Below, piece after piece: positions 55,562-64,000 of a stretch of 64,000 nucleotides of DNA. The number at the start of each line of letters is the position of its first letter. Positions within the stretch are counted from its first letter, which is position 1. The notes below the pieces were generated by a model. The model did not search any database and was not told the origin of the DNA. It was given only the letters and a program-made list of their open reading frames with translations. Where the stretch lies: the NCBI GenBank assembly GCA_002778195.1, contig PCDI01000011.1, positions 857,293 to 921,292 of the forward strand, in the 5' to 3' direction. Position numbers and translations under genes: made by a program. This stretch comes from Raffaelea ambrosiae (Eukaryota; Ascomycota; Sordariomycetes; Ophiostomatales; Ophiostomataceae).

Positions 55562-55997
55562 ATGGCCGCTCTTTTGAATAGCTATATCGAGAGTAGGTAT
55601 TTTTTTGTTCACTTTATGGTTATGCTCATCGTCAACTGTTTCTGACATGCCCTCCCTAGAGAAGGTGCTCGTCCTGACGGTCGACTCGCGCATTCTTGTC
55701 GGCACTTTGACGTGCGTCGACCACTCGACCAACCTGGTAAGCTCTTATACTTCTGTCGGCAGACAGCTTGCTCTTATTACAAATTCCAACCGTGGCATAC
55801 AGGTCCTTCAATCCACGATCGAGCGCGTCATCAACACCCCAGATGACGCCGAACCATCGGCTGAGGTGCCTCTGGGCCTGTACATTGTGCGCGGCGACAA
55901 CGTGTGCAGCATCGGCCTCGTGGACGAGGAGCTCGACGCATCAATCGACTGGAGCAAAGTGAAAGGCAGCGTAATAGGGACCACCAAGCATATATGA
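55562..55997 (+). CDS. LSM8: U6 snRNA-associated Sm-like protein LSM8
   Basis: Subunit of the nuclear LSM2-8 ring, which binds the 3' end of U6 snRNA and supports splicing. Exons are 55562-55592, 55660-55736 and 55803-55997 with introns of 67 and 66 nt, giving 100 aa, the normal size. The opening MAALLNSYIEKKVLVLTVDS with RILVGTLTCVDHSTNLVL is the Sm1 motif, and GLYIVRGDNVCSIGLVDEE is the Sm2 motif with the IVRGDN signature of LSM8. The short first exon is fixed by the conserved LLNSYIEK start. The family is secure. Confidence 0.95.
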
Positions 55998-56902
55998 GAA
56001 CGAGGCGAACTCGGGCGGGAATGTGCGGTGTTGGGTTTGGAAAGAGTGACGGCACCAGGACACAGGAGGGAAAGAGCCACACAAAACACACAAAAGGGCA
56101 TTCCCCAGCGTCGCTGGTAGACACGGCGGTTTATCAAGCCCCCTACTGGCCAGCAACACGGAACAAGCTTGCGAAGCCGGGCTGTTACTGGCATGCATGC
56201 TTTGTCTGGGAGAGCCTGGATCCTCAGACACGGACGTGTGTCCCTCCTGCAGCGAGGACACCGTCTTGACTACATTAGTGGTATGGCGAACACAAAGAAA
56301 CACGGTCGATGCCCACCTGCTACTGGCTTTTCATTTGCTGACTTTGTGACCAAAAGAACAAAAACGATACCCGAATGAAGAGAGCAAGAGAGCTGAAAAT
56401 AATGAAAGAATAAAGTGTGTTTCACCACACACGCCAGCTGCCACCCCAAGCTGCAAGCTGAGAAAGAGAACGTCCGTGAGTCATGATATGTTGTATTTTT
56501 TTGCCCTTTCTACTCTGAAAACTGTGAAGAACGAAGAACGAGACAGGAGGCGCTTCTCTTGCCCAGAGGTGCCCGAAAGAGTAAGTTATGGCGAGCAAAA
56601 TGGTCGAAATGCTCCACCTGTGATTGGTGCCTAACATGGGTGAATTCAGGGCGTACGGTGTTTGCGTTTTGCATCGTCTTAGTTGACGGGATTGGCACTA
56701 ATGCCGGGGTACGAATAGCGAATATTTAGTGGGTAGTTGCCCCGGACATTTCTTACAGACGACACCGGTCATCCCTTTTCCTCTTTCTGACATACCACAA
56801 TTTATTGTTCTTTTGGAATAGATTTCTTGCCTCTATTCTCTCTCTTTTTTCTATCCTGTTTTTTGTTTTATCATATTCTTCCTCCTAGCAGACGACTGCG
56901 AG
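55998..56902. other. Intergenic region
   Basis: No gene seen in 0.9 kb between two plus-strand genes. An AATAAA at 56409-56414 is more than 400 nt from the LSM8 stop and of doubtful use. Confidence 0.5.
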
Positions 56903-58995
56903 ATGGTCTCGACCAGCCTGTTACAAGGGCCCTTATCTGGTCAGCCCAGATCTGCGGAGATGCGCGAAGAACTGATGTTTGGCGATGCTACCAGAGCACT
57001 GGCAGCTCCCGCCATTGACCTGAGGGCCCCCGTCACAAGCGATGTGATCCTGGAGGTGCGCAGCGGCAAGATGAAGCTCATGGATGGGATCAATGTCCTC
57101 TCGGGCATCGACAAGAGCATCTGCAACGGGCCAGTCGAGGTGACATCTATGGGAATCGTGGGAGAGTACGTGCAAGCCTGGAGACAATTCAATAGTTGTC
57201 AACACTGTGTGTGCTAATAGAAGGATTAGTGAGCACGACTACATCTTTCACGGCGGACTGGACAAAGCTGTTCACGGGTGTAAGCAAATCACACGCACCG
57301 AGGTCAAGGCGTTTGTGGCCCGGGATGACCCTCTTGTCTTCCGTCTCGCATCTGGCCAGGACTGACTGTGGTTTCCCAGACTGCTGTACACACTATGAGG
57401 ATTGGAAGCGCGAGTTTCCCACCGCGGCCGAGCGGTTCCGGCCGGGCGGCTTTGGCGAGAACCTCGTGTTTGCCCGTCTCAACGAGCGCAACATCCACAT
57501 TGGGGATGTCTTTGCCGTCGGTCATAGCAGTGGCGACGACGACAGCAACGACGACGACGACGGGCTTCTGCTCCAGGTCAGCCTCCCGCGGCAGCCGTGC
57601 TTCAAGCTGAGCCACCGGTTCGGCCTCAAGGACTTTGCGCCCAACACGACACGCACCAGCCGCACGGGCTGGTACTACCGCGTGTTGCGGGACGGCAGCG
57701 TCCAGGCCGGCGACGAGGTGCGGCTGGTCCGCCGGCCACACCCGGACTGGCCCCTCGAGCGCGTCCAGGAGTACCTCCACCGCGACCCCAACAACATGGC
57801 CATGGTCGAGCAGCTGGCCGCCATTGACGAGTTTGGCGACGAGTGCAAGAACGCCTTCCGCAGCCGCATCGCCAAGCACCAGGCCAAGGCACGCCGGCAG
57901 CAGAGAAAGCTGGCCGCCGCCGCCGCCGCCGCCCAGAGTGGTGAGAGTGGTGAGAGTGGTGGCTCTGCCGAATGGCGGGACTTTCGGGTGGTCGAGAAGA
58001 AGGCCTTGACGCCGCGTGTCACGTCGTTTGTGTTCGAGGCCGTCACACGCGACGACGACCTGGACGAGGATGCCGTCCCCAGCAGCGGCGCCCACGTCCG
58101 GCTGCGTCTGGGCCGACAAAAACTCGTGCGGTCGTACTCGCTGGTGGGCGGCGACCCGAACCGGTTCGAGCTGGGCGTGTCGTACGACGGCGCGGCGTCG
58201 TCGCGGGGCGGGTCGCGCTACCTGCACGAGTCGGTGGAGGTGGGCAGCATCGTGCAGGCGGGCCACTTTGCCGCCGGCGTGCCCCTGGTGGCGGCCAGCC
58301 GGCACGTCTTTGTGGCGGGCGGGATTGGTATCACGGCGTTCCTGGGCCATCTGCAGCACATGCACCGCATCCACCTGAGCTACCAGCTGCACTATGCGGT
58401 CCGGTCGGGCGCGCCCCAAGACATACCGTATCGCGAGATCCTGCAGGCGCTCGGCGAGGACACCGACGACGCCGACAACAGCGAGGCGGTCGTGCTGTAC
58501 GACGGCGCGCGGGGCGAGCGCATGGACCTGGCGCGGATCGTGGCGGACCTGCCGTGGAACGCGCGGATCAATTTCTGCGGGCCGCCGCGGATGATGGAGG
58601 AGGCGCAGCGGGTGGTGCGGGCCGCGGGGCTGGCCGAGAGCGACGTGCACTTTGAGGCCTTTACCGCGGACACGAGTGGCGATCCATTCGAGGTGGTGGT
58701 GGTGCGCAAGAAGAGCGACGCCTCGGACGAGGCGTCCAAGACGAGCGACGCCCCAGATGAACACGTGCTCCAAGTGGACGAGGACGAGACGCTCTTGGAG
58801 GTGCTGCAAAGACAGCTGGGCGGCACCGCGGTGGCCTCCTCGTGCGAGGTGGGCAACTGTGCGACGTGCAAGGTGACGGTGAAGAGCGGACGCGTCGAGC
58901 ACCGGGGCACGGCGCTGACCGCCGAAGACAAGAGCGCGGGCGCGATGCTGTCGTGTGTGAGCCGGGGCATTGGGCGGATCGTGATTGAGCTATGA
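56903..58995 (+). CDS. MOSC domain-ferredoxin reductase-2Fe2S fusion protein
   Basis: Exons are 56903-57165, 57230-57279 and 57380-58995, giving 642 aa. Residues 45-225 form a MOSC domain (molybdenum-cofactor-sulfurase C-terminal type): GDEHDYIFHGGLDKAVHGY, FGENL, and the conserved Cys in QPCFKL (C178). A helical linker with an Ala run follows. Residues 303-410 are the FAD-binding part of a ferredoxin-NADP reductase-type module (RSYSL at 355-359). Residues 410-535 are the NAD(P)-binding part (AGGIGIT at 417-423; CGPP at 504-507). Residues 560-642 are a plant-type 2Fe-2S ferredoxin domain with C593, C598, C601 and C630. All cofactor motifs are intact. Such fusions suggest a self-contained electron chain NAD(P)H to FAD to 2Fe2S to a molybdenum centre, perhaps for reducing N-oxygenated compounds; the substrate is unknown. 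Confidence 0.9.
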
Positions 58996-59440
58996 AGAGA
59001 AGTCCGGGTGGATTTGCCGTGTTTATGTGTGTATGAATTCCTTTTTGGAAACGATGACGGGCATATGACAGTCCAGACGAGAGATGAATTGCGTGTTTGT
59101 TTTCATTTTTAGCTCTATCTTTATGAGTGGTGATACACCAGTACGTGTGCATGTGCGGACGATATGCTGTCCGTGTAACCGATATCCAACAGTACACATC
59201 TCCTATATGTAGTTGTGTTCGGGGCGATTCTTGGTCGGCCCTGGCTCCCAAGTGGCCTGTTTATGTAGGATGTGTGCAGCAGAGCAGAGATGGGTCTCCA
59301 CACGCCCCGGCTGCAGCAGCTCTTCGAGCAGGCCTGCCCCTTTGTTTTTGTGTGCGGCTTGTCCTTGCCTTGTGTGTTGTTTGGTTGGTTTTTTTCTTTC
59401 TCCTTCCCCGTGTTGGTCCCAGACCGGCAGGGGTTCGCAT
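58996..59440. other. Intergenic region between converging genes
   Basis: No gene seen; AT-rich near 59080-59120, and both flanking genes end here. Confidence 0.55.
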
Positions 59441-61276
59441 TCAGACGGGGCTGTTTCTGTCGTCGGCTGTGCCCGGCGCCGAGGCCGCGGCACTGCCCAT
59501 GTGCAGAGTTGTTTCCTTTTCCGTCGCCGCTTCGTTGTGCTTCGGACCGTCTTTGCCATTGTGGTCTTGCTCCTGCTGGACCTGCTGGACCCGTTGTTGC
59601 TGTTGCTGCTGCTGCTGCTGTGAGAGTGGCCGCGGCTCCCGCTCGTCGTCGCTCGCCTTGCTGGCGGTGCTGCCGTCTGCGGGCAGCGCCGGGCGTATGC
59701 TGAACTCGCCCACCCACAGCGCTGCCGGGATGCTCCCGGCCACGCAGAACAGCGCCAGCGCCCACGACACCGTCGCCCACCCGTAGTCCGCCTGGATGTA
59801 GCCCGACGCCAGGCTGCCCAGCGCGCTGCCCAGCGCAAACGACATGGTGTACAGCCCGTAGCCCAGCCCGTTGGCGCCGTTCTCGTCGTACAGGCCCGGC
59901 CGCTCCCGCAGCCGCGCCTCAATGGCAAAGCTGATCTCCGCCATCAGCGGCACGTTGCCAAACGTCAGCGTCGAGCCCACCACGGCCAGCAGCGCCGCCA
60001 GCAGCACCTTGTCGCGGACCGTGTTCGCGTCGACCAAGCGCAGACACACGAGCACGGGCACCGAGCCGGCCAGCCCAAACAGGGTCAGCCACTTGGCGCC
60101 GAAGCGGTCGGCCAGCAGGCCGACCACCGGGGAGATGACGGCGGGCGGCAGGTAGGGGGCAAAGAACAAGAGCCCGGCCGCGGACGAGGACCAGCCAAAG
60201 AGGTCGTGGACAAAGAGCGGCAGGACCGTGTCGAACGACGTCACAATGGCGGCGAGAATGACGGAGCCGAACAGGGCGGCCAGCAGGCGGGTCGAGCGGA
60301 GCAGGATCAGGATCCGGCGCACACCCCGGATGGGCGGCTTGGCGTCTGGTGTGTCTGGTGCGTCTGGTGCGTCTGGTGCGTCTGGTGCGTCTGGTGTCGT
60401 TGTCGTCGTCATCGTCGTCATCGTCGTCGTCGCTCGGGGCTCTTCTTCTGCTGCTGGCTGTCCGAGATCCTTCTCCGGGGGGTCGGTCGAGGGTGCCGGG
60501 GCGCCCATGCCCGCCGCGTGTGTCCTCCCCGCAGCGGACAGGATGCCGGCATGGTTCTCTACGTCGACGTCGGCGGTCGTCGTCGTCATCGTCGTTGCCG
60601 CGTCGCCCTCCCTCTGGAGCCAGTGGCGGGCCGTCTTCTGCTCGATCATCAGCAGGCGCAGCACAATGTCGACGGCGATGAGGCCAAAGGCGACGTAGTA
60701 GACGGCATAGTAGCCGGCGCTGGCATAGACATAGCCGCCGACGAGCGGCGACAGCAGCAGGCCCAGGGCGATGGCAATGCTGGTGTAGCCCATGGCCAGG
60801 CCGACGCGGTTGCCCATGGTGTCGACCAGCAGGGCCAGGCCGACGCTCCACACGACGGCGGCGCTCAGCCCCTGCAGCAGACGGCCGGCCACAAAGGTGC
60901 CGACGCTGGTGCCGACGCACAGCATGACGGTGGCGCCGGCCAGGGCGACCAGGCCCAAGAGCAGCGGCATGCGGCGCGAGGAGGTGTGGTCGGCATAGAA
61001 GCCGGCGAGGGGGCTGCCGACAAAGAGGGCAATGCCGTAGCAGGCCAGCAGGATGGCGTTCCAGCGCTGGACCTGGTCCTCGGGAACGCCGGCGCGGACG
61101 GTCAGCGAGAAGGGCAGCACGGGGACGACGAGGCCGTAGAGGAAGATGTCGGTGAAGACGGCGATGCAGACGGTGGCGACGATGAACGAGGTGGAGGAGC
61201 GGAAGCGGAGAAAGGGCGGCGGCGGCGGCAGGGGACGGCCGGCCTGCGGGCCGCTGCTGAAGAGTTGTTTGAACAT
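59441..61276 (-). CDS. MFS transporter, DHA1/VMAT-like
   Basis: Intronless, 611 aa. Twelve helices are expected: helix 1 at about residues 28-50 (IVATVCIAVFTDIFLYGLVV), motif A GSPLAGFYADHTSSRR after helix 2, and GRLLQGLSAAVVWSVGLALL around helices 4-5. A long central loop has an acidic/Thr-rich part and a PDA repeat. The second half opens RRILILLRSTRLLAALFGSV and includes GLLADRFGAKWLTLFG. The C-terminal tail contains a Gln run and is polar. The pattern is that of proton-coupled drug or vesicular-amine-type exporters (DHA1, SLC18-like). The start MFKQLFSSGP was preferred to upstream in-frame codons, which only encode a Leu/Phe/Ser string from an AAG-rich leader. The substrate is unknown. Confidence 0.88.
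   Translation of the reverse strand: MFKQLFSSGPQAGRPLPPPPPFLRFRSSTSFIVATVCIAVFTDIFLYGLVVPVLPFSLTVRAGVPEDQVQRWNAILLACYGIALFVGSPLAGFYADHTSSRRMPLLLGLVALAGATVMLCVGTSVGTFVAGRLLQGLSAAVVWSVGLALLVDTMGNRVGLAMGYTSIAIALGLLLSPLVGGYVYASAGYYAVYYVAFGLIAVDIVLRLLMIEQKTARHWLQREGDAATTMTTTTADVDVENHAGILSAAGRTHAAGMGAPAPSTDPPEKDLGQPAAEEEPRATTTMTTMTTTTTPDAPDAPDAPDAPDTPDAKPPIRGVRRILILLRSTRLLAALFGSVILAAIVTSFDTVLPLFVHDLFGWSSSAAGLLFFAPYLPPAVISPVVGLLADRFGAKWLTLFGLAGSVPVLVCLRLVDANTVRDKVLLAALLAVVGSTLTFGNVPLMAEISFAIEARLRERPGLYDENGANGLGYGLYTMSFALGSALGSLASGYIQADYGWATVSWALALFCVAGSIPAALWVGEFSIRPALPADGSTASKASDDEREPRPLSQQQQQQQQQRVQQVQQEQDHNGKDGPKHNEAATEKETTLHMGSAAASAPGTADDRNSPV
60342..60395 (-). repeat. 9-bp coding minisatellite in DHA1-like transporter
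   Basis: Six copies of GYGTCTGGT on the plus strand encode a Pro-Asp-Ala/Thr repeat in the central loop of the transporter. Confidence 0.95.
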
Positions 61277-62455
61277 TGGTGGAGGAGGTGGAAGAAAGGA
61301 AAGAAGGGGAAGAAGAAAGAAGAAGAAAGAAAGAAGAAAGAAGACGAAGAAGAAAGAAAGAAGAAGAAAGAAAGAAGCAAGAAGAACGAAGAAAGAAGAA
61401 AGAAGACGAAGAGAAGAAGCAAGATAAAAAGAAGACAAACCCCCACGAAAGTCAAAGTAGATAAAAACCCAGGCCCAGTCAAGCTCGCTTGCCCATGTGA
61501 ATCAAGCTTTGTTCTGCGAGAGTGTCTATTGAGCAAAGACGGCGATTCGGAACGATCTCCAAGAGACTCGAGCTTTTTCACAGTACTCGATTCCACCGAG
61601 ACGACACAACCGGCGCCCAAAAAAATAAGAAAGGCGGAAAGAAGAAGCCAAGCGGCGGACGGGCCACGAGCTACGTGCGCAGGGTTGTAATGCCAACCCC
61701 GGCAAGTGCCTCAAGCGCCTCCGATGACCGCCAAGGTGGAGATGCAGTCAGACGGCCGTAACGATACGCCAGGTAGAAGCCAGCTAGCGCACGACAGTGA
61801 GGAAGACAGAGATATGCACCCACAAGGACGTTCCCTCCCTCACGAACCCCCCCGCACACGGTCAAACGGGCGCAGGGCCCCGCAAGAGCTTGGGCAATCC
61901 GGTCCATTCCAGCTAGCCCAACCCAATCAACTCGTTCTCATTGCGCTGTTCTTGGTCACTGCTGTCGCGTCTCTTTTCTGCAAATCCAAACAGTCCAGCT
62001 CTGGCGATCCAGCTGGGGAGGCGGGTGTGCGCACATGGCTCTTTCCTGCCTGCTTGGATCGACTAGAAAGCCGGGTTAGGCTAATCGTTCCGGGCGTACT
62101 CGGAACCCCCAGCTTGGCAAGCGAAGTGAGAGACTAACATCGACAATGTAGAAGTGGTGTACTACACCGTAATAATAAGCCCGAAGCAGATCTAGCGCCT
62201 ATGGAGCCCGATCGGGACTAGTGTGGATATTGTGCTTGTTCGAGCATGTGATTGGGCTAACTTTAATTGATGACTGGGGCGCAGAAAAAAAAACCGTTTA
62301 TCGTTATCGCAAGCAAGGGCGGGTGAGACAGGCCAAAAAAAAAAAAGAGAGCAGCTTCACACAGGACCAACAGCCACGACCACGGCCTCCACACTCAACA
62401 CATACGTCCACGACCAACGCAGCGAGCCCTTGTGTCGTCCTACAGCAAAGCAGCC
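61277..62455. promoter_or_regulatory. Divergent spacer, MFS transporter / RRP7
   Basis: A 1.18-kb head-to-head spacer. It begins with about 150 bp of purine-rich AAG/GAA repeats (61285-61435), which is the pyrimidine-rich leader of the transporter on its own strand. No gene seen. Confidence 0.5.
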
Positions 62456-63550
62456 ATGGCGCCCGTACCGACACTGGGCGACTTCTACGTCCTGCCCATC
62501 CGCATGCCGCCGATGCCTTCGCTGGCCACGGCCCAGCCCGCCACACACTTTGTCTACGTCCGCCCACACACGCCCAAGGTCCCGTCCGCCCACGACCAGC
62601 GCAGCCTCTTCCTGGCCAACGTGCCCGTCGACAGCACGGAAGCGGCTTTCCGGGCCGTGTTTGCCTCTCTGGTGGGCGCGGGGCGCTTCGAGAGCATCAC
62701 CTTTGCCGACGAGCGGCGCCGGAAACAACGGCCGCCACCCAGAGCTGGTGGGAGAGACGACGACGACGAGGACGACGATGACGAGGACGACAAAGACAGC
62801 GAAGAGGCGACGATGGCAGGGGCCACAGGAGCGGGCGATCTGCCGGCCCAAGCGGCACGGCTCGCCGCTCTCCAGTCGCGGAAACGGAAGAGGGAGGGAG
62901 GCGGCGCCGCCCAGAGCAGCCAGGCGGAGGCGGACAAGAAGGCGGCAGCGGCGGCGGCGGAGCGGCGGGCCGAGCAGAGGGCGGCCCTGCCCGACACCTG
63001 GACGCGCCGTCTGCGCCGCAGCGGCAGCACGGCCGTCGTCCTGCTGGCGGACACCCACAGCGTGCGGCTCGTCCTGCAGGCGATCGCCAAGCTGGCCAAA
63101 GGGGGCAGCCGCGACGGGCCCGCGTGGCCGGCCGGCGCCCCGTGGGGCGCGCCCTGGCTCGCGGCGCACAACCGCCTGGCGTACCCCGACCCCGCCGCGG
63201 TCAAGGCCTCGGTCGACGCCTTTTTCGAGCTGTACAACCGCCGCGAGGCCGAGGCTGCGGCGCTGGCCAAGCGCCTGCGCAACGAGCCCGACGCCGACGG
63301 CTTTGTCACGGTGACCAGCGGCGGCAACCACCGGCACGCGCCGGCGCGGCGCAACGAGGCCGAGGCGGCGCGGGCGAAGCAGGAGGCCAAGCAGGCGCGC
63401 AAGCAGGAGAACATGCCCAATTTCTACAAGTTCCAGCTGCGGGAGCGGTGGAAGGCGGAGCAGGTGGAGATGAAACGCCAGTTCGAAGAGGACCAGCGGC
63501 GGGTGGCAGCGACACGGGAGCAGCGGGGCAAGTTCAAGCCGGAGATGTGA
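62456..63550 (+). CDS. RRP7: Ribosomal RNA-processing protein Rrp7
   Basis: Nucleolar factor of 40S subunit assembly (UTP-C/CURI complex in yeast). Single exon, 364 aa. The N-terminal RRM-like part opens with LGDFYVLPIRMPPMPS and HFVYVRPHTPKVPSAHDQRS, then LFLANVPVDSTEAAFRAVF. It is interrupted by an acidic/basic low-complexity insertion (residues 100-175). The second half has VVLLADTHSVRLVLQAIAKL, and the Rrp7 C-terminal domain runs from VDAFFELYNRREAEAAALAK through DGFVTVTSGG to NFYKFQLRERWKAEQVEMKR and FEEDQRRVAATREQRGKFKP. The F-x-FQ-RE-(K/R) and C-terminal basic pattern are diagnostic. The start is the first ATG, shortly upstream of the conserved LGDFYVLP segment. Confidence 0.92.
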   Translation: MAPVPTLGDFYVLPIRMPPMPSLATAQPATHFVYVRPHTPKVPSAHDQRSLFLANVPVDSTEAAFRAVFASLVGAGRFESITFADERRRKQRPPPRAGGRDDDDEDDDDEDDKDSEEATMAGATGAGDLPAQAARLAALQSRKRKREGGGAAQSSQAEADKKAAAAAAERRAEQRAALPDTWTRRLRRSGSTAVVLLADTHSVRLVLQAIAKLAKGGSRDGPAWPAGAPWGAPWLAAHNRLAYPDPAAVKASVDAFFELYNRREAEAAALAKRLRNEPDADGFVTVTSGGNHRHAPARRNEAEAARAKQEAKQARKQENMPNFYKFQLRERWKAEQVEMKRQFEEDQRRVAATREQRGKFKPEM

Positions 63551-64000
63551 AAGGGAGAGAGAGAGAGAGAGGACAATTTTCTGGCAGCCGGATCCATTTG
63601 TTGTTTTGCTGCAATACGCATCTTGCTCTTCTCCCTGCTCTCGGCATTTGTCTCCTTTTATTTTTTTCCCCCGGTCCTGCGGCTGATTGCCCAGGCCACA
63701 AGCAGAAAAAGAAAAGGAAAAAAAAAAAAAAGGTGAGATTCTCTTCCCTCTCAAATTCTTCTCTTCTTCCCAGCAAGCCTTGTATGATGACGCCGCGGGG
63801 CCATCTGAACATGTTCCGCTCCCCGGAATCTCCTTTTCGGAGGAGGCTCGGGGGAGTATGGGTGCTGAAGACTACCGCGTTATAAACCTACCAATCTTCT
63901 CAATTGTCTCTGAAAGGCGCTCGACCTCTTCTGTACCTTGTTTGCACGTTTGTCCTCCGGTTGAAAGAACTCGGCACTAATACGGCGACAGACAAGCATC
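63551..64000. other. Intergenic right flank
   Basis: No supportable gene. A GA microsatellite at 63555-63572 directly follows the RRP7 stop, and an A run occurs at 63718-63731. A gene continuing beyond the window edge cannot be judged. Confidence 0.5.

Noticed and set aside
57304..58902. 532-codon antisense frame over the MOSC fusion gene
   Set aside because: Low-complexity His/Arg/Ala shadow; the plus strand contains all cofactor motifs.
61285..61440. Leu/Phe/Ser-rich upstream extension of the DHA1-like transporter
   Set aside because: It is the translation of an AAG/GAA purine repeat (a pyrimidine leader on the gene strand), not a plausible protein segment.
1..64000. tRNA and 5S rRNA genes
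   Set aside because: No B-box-like GGTTCGANNCC with a matching A box, and no 5S-like segment, was noticed on either strand. A covariance search would settle this.

Overview
The window looks like nuclear DNA of a filamentous ascomycete, most likely a Sordariomycete. The genes are GC-rich and widely spaced. They are split by short introns (mostly 60-270 nt) with GT..AG ends and CTAAC/CTGAC branch points. Many products have long Ser/Ala/Pro/Gln/Asn-rich tracts, and the spacers are full of homopolymer runs and GA/CT microsatellites. I found no bacterial operons, ribosome-binding sites, CRISPR arrays, insertion sequences, rRNA or tRNA genes. All gene models were built by eye from reading frames, splice signals and family resemblance; nothing was aligned.

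Layout, left to right: 1.8-4.4 kb (+) monocarboxylate-type MFS transporter with a huge central insertion; 5.8-7.5 kb (-) four-helix SUR7/PalI-like membrane protein; 8.2-9.2 kb (-) orphan with an Asn/Ser tail in an AT-richer island; 10.5-11.5 kb (-) RNA polymerase II subunit Rpb7; 12.7-14.4 kb (+) transcription-type cyclin; 15.7-18.1 kb (-) 6-phosphogluconate dehydrogenase; 20.5-22.1 kb (+) RBM42-like RRM protein; 22.7-25.0 kb (-) TPT/SLC35-type transporter; 26.4-29.0 kb (+) GH15 trehalase/glucoamylase-like enzyme; 29.3-30.1 kb (-) TAF3-like histone-fold protein; 31.0-32.8 kb (+) TAF7; 33.5-34.2 kb (-) mitoribosomal protein mL54; 35.0-35.4 kb (-) complex I subunit NDUFB10; 36.0-37.5 kb (+) nucleolin-like Nsr1/Gar2; 37.5-42.8 kb gene-poor; 42.8-44.6 kb (+) membrane protein resembling a BNIP3/NIX-type mitophagy receptor; 45.3-47.5 kb (-) verprolin; 48.4-50.0 kb (+) uncharacterised mitochondrial membrane protein; 50.5-51.8 kb (-) CHORD-CS co-chaperone; 53.3-53.7 kb (+) glutaredoxin-like protein; 53.7-54.9 kb (-) HpcH/HpaI aldolase with a probable mitochondrial leader; 55.6-56.0 kb (+) LSM8; 56.9-59.0 kb (+) MOSC-reductase-ferredoxin fusion; 59.4-61.3 kb (-) DHA1-type MFS transporter; 62.5-63.6 kb (+) Rrp7.

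This is ordinary chromosomal housekeeping rather than one pathway. Several genes serve gene expression (Rpb7, cyclin, TAF3-like, TAF7, LSM8, RBM42-like, nucleolin-like, Rrp7) and several serve mitochondria (mL54, NDUFB10, the 48-kb protein, the aldolase, and possibly the BNIP3-like protein). The most intriguing item is the 42.8-kb gene. It has a SWVEI motif that matches the LC3/Atg8-interacting motif of BNIP3/NIX, and a glycine-zipper transmembrane segment followed by GR, as in BNIP3. Also worth attention are a possible alternative N-terminus of 6-phosphogluconate dehydrogenase, the molybdenum-cofactor-domain/reductase fusion, and 9-bp coding minisatellites in the central loops of both MFS transporters.
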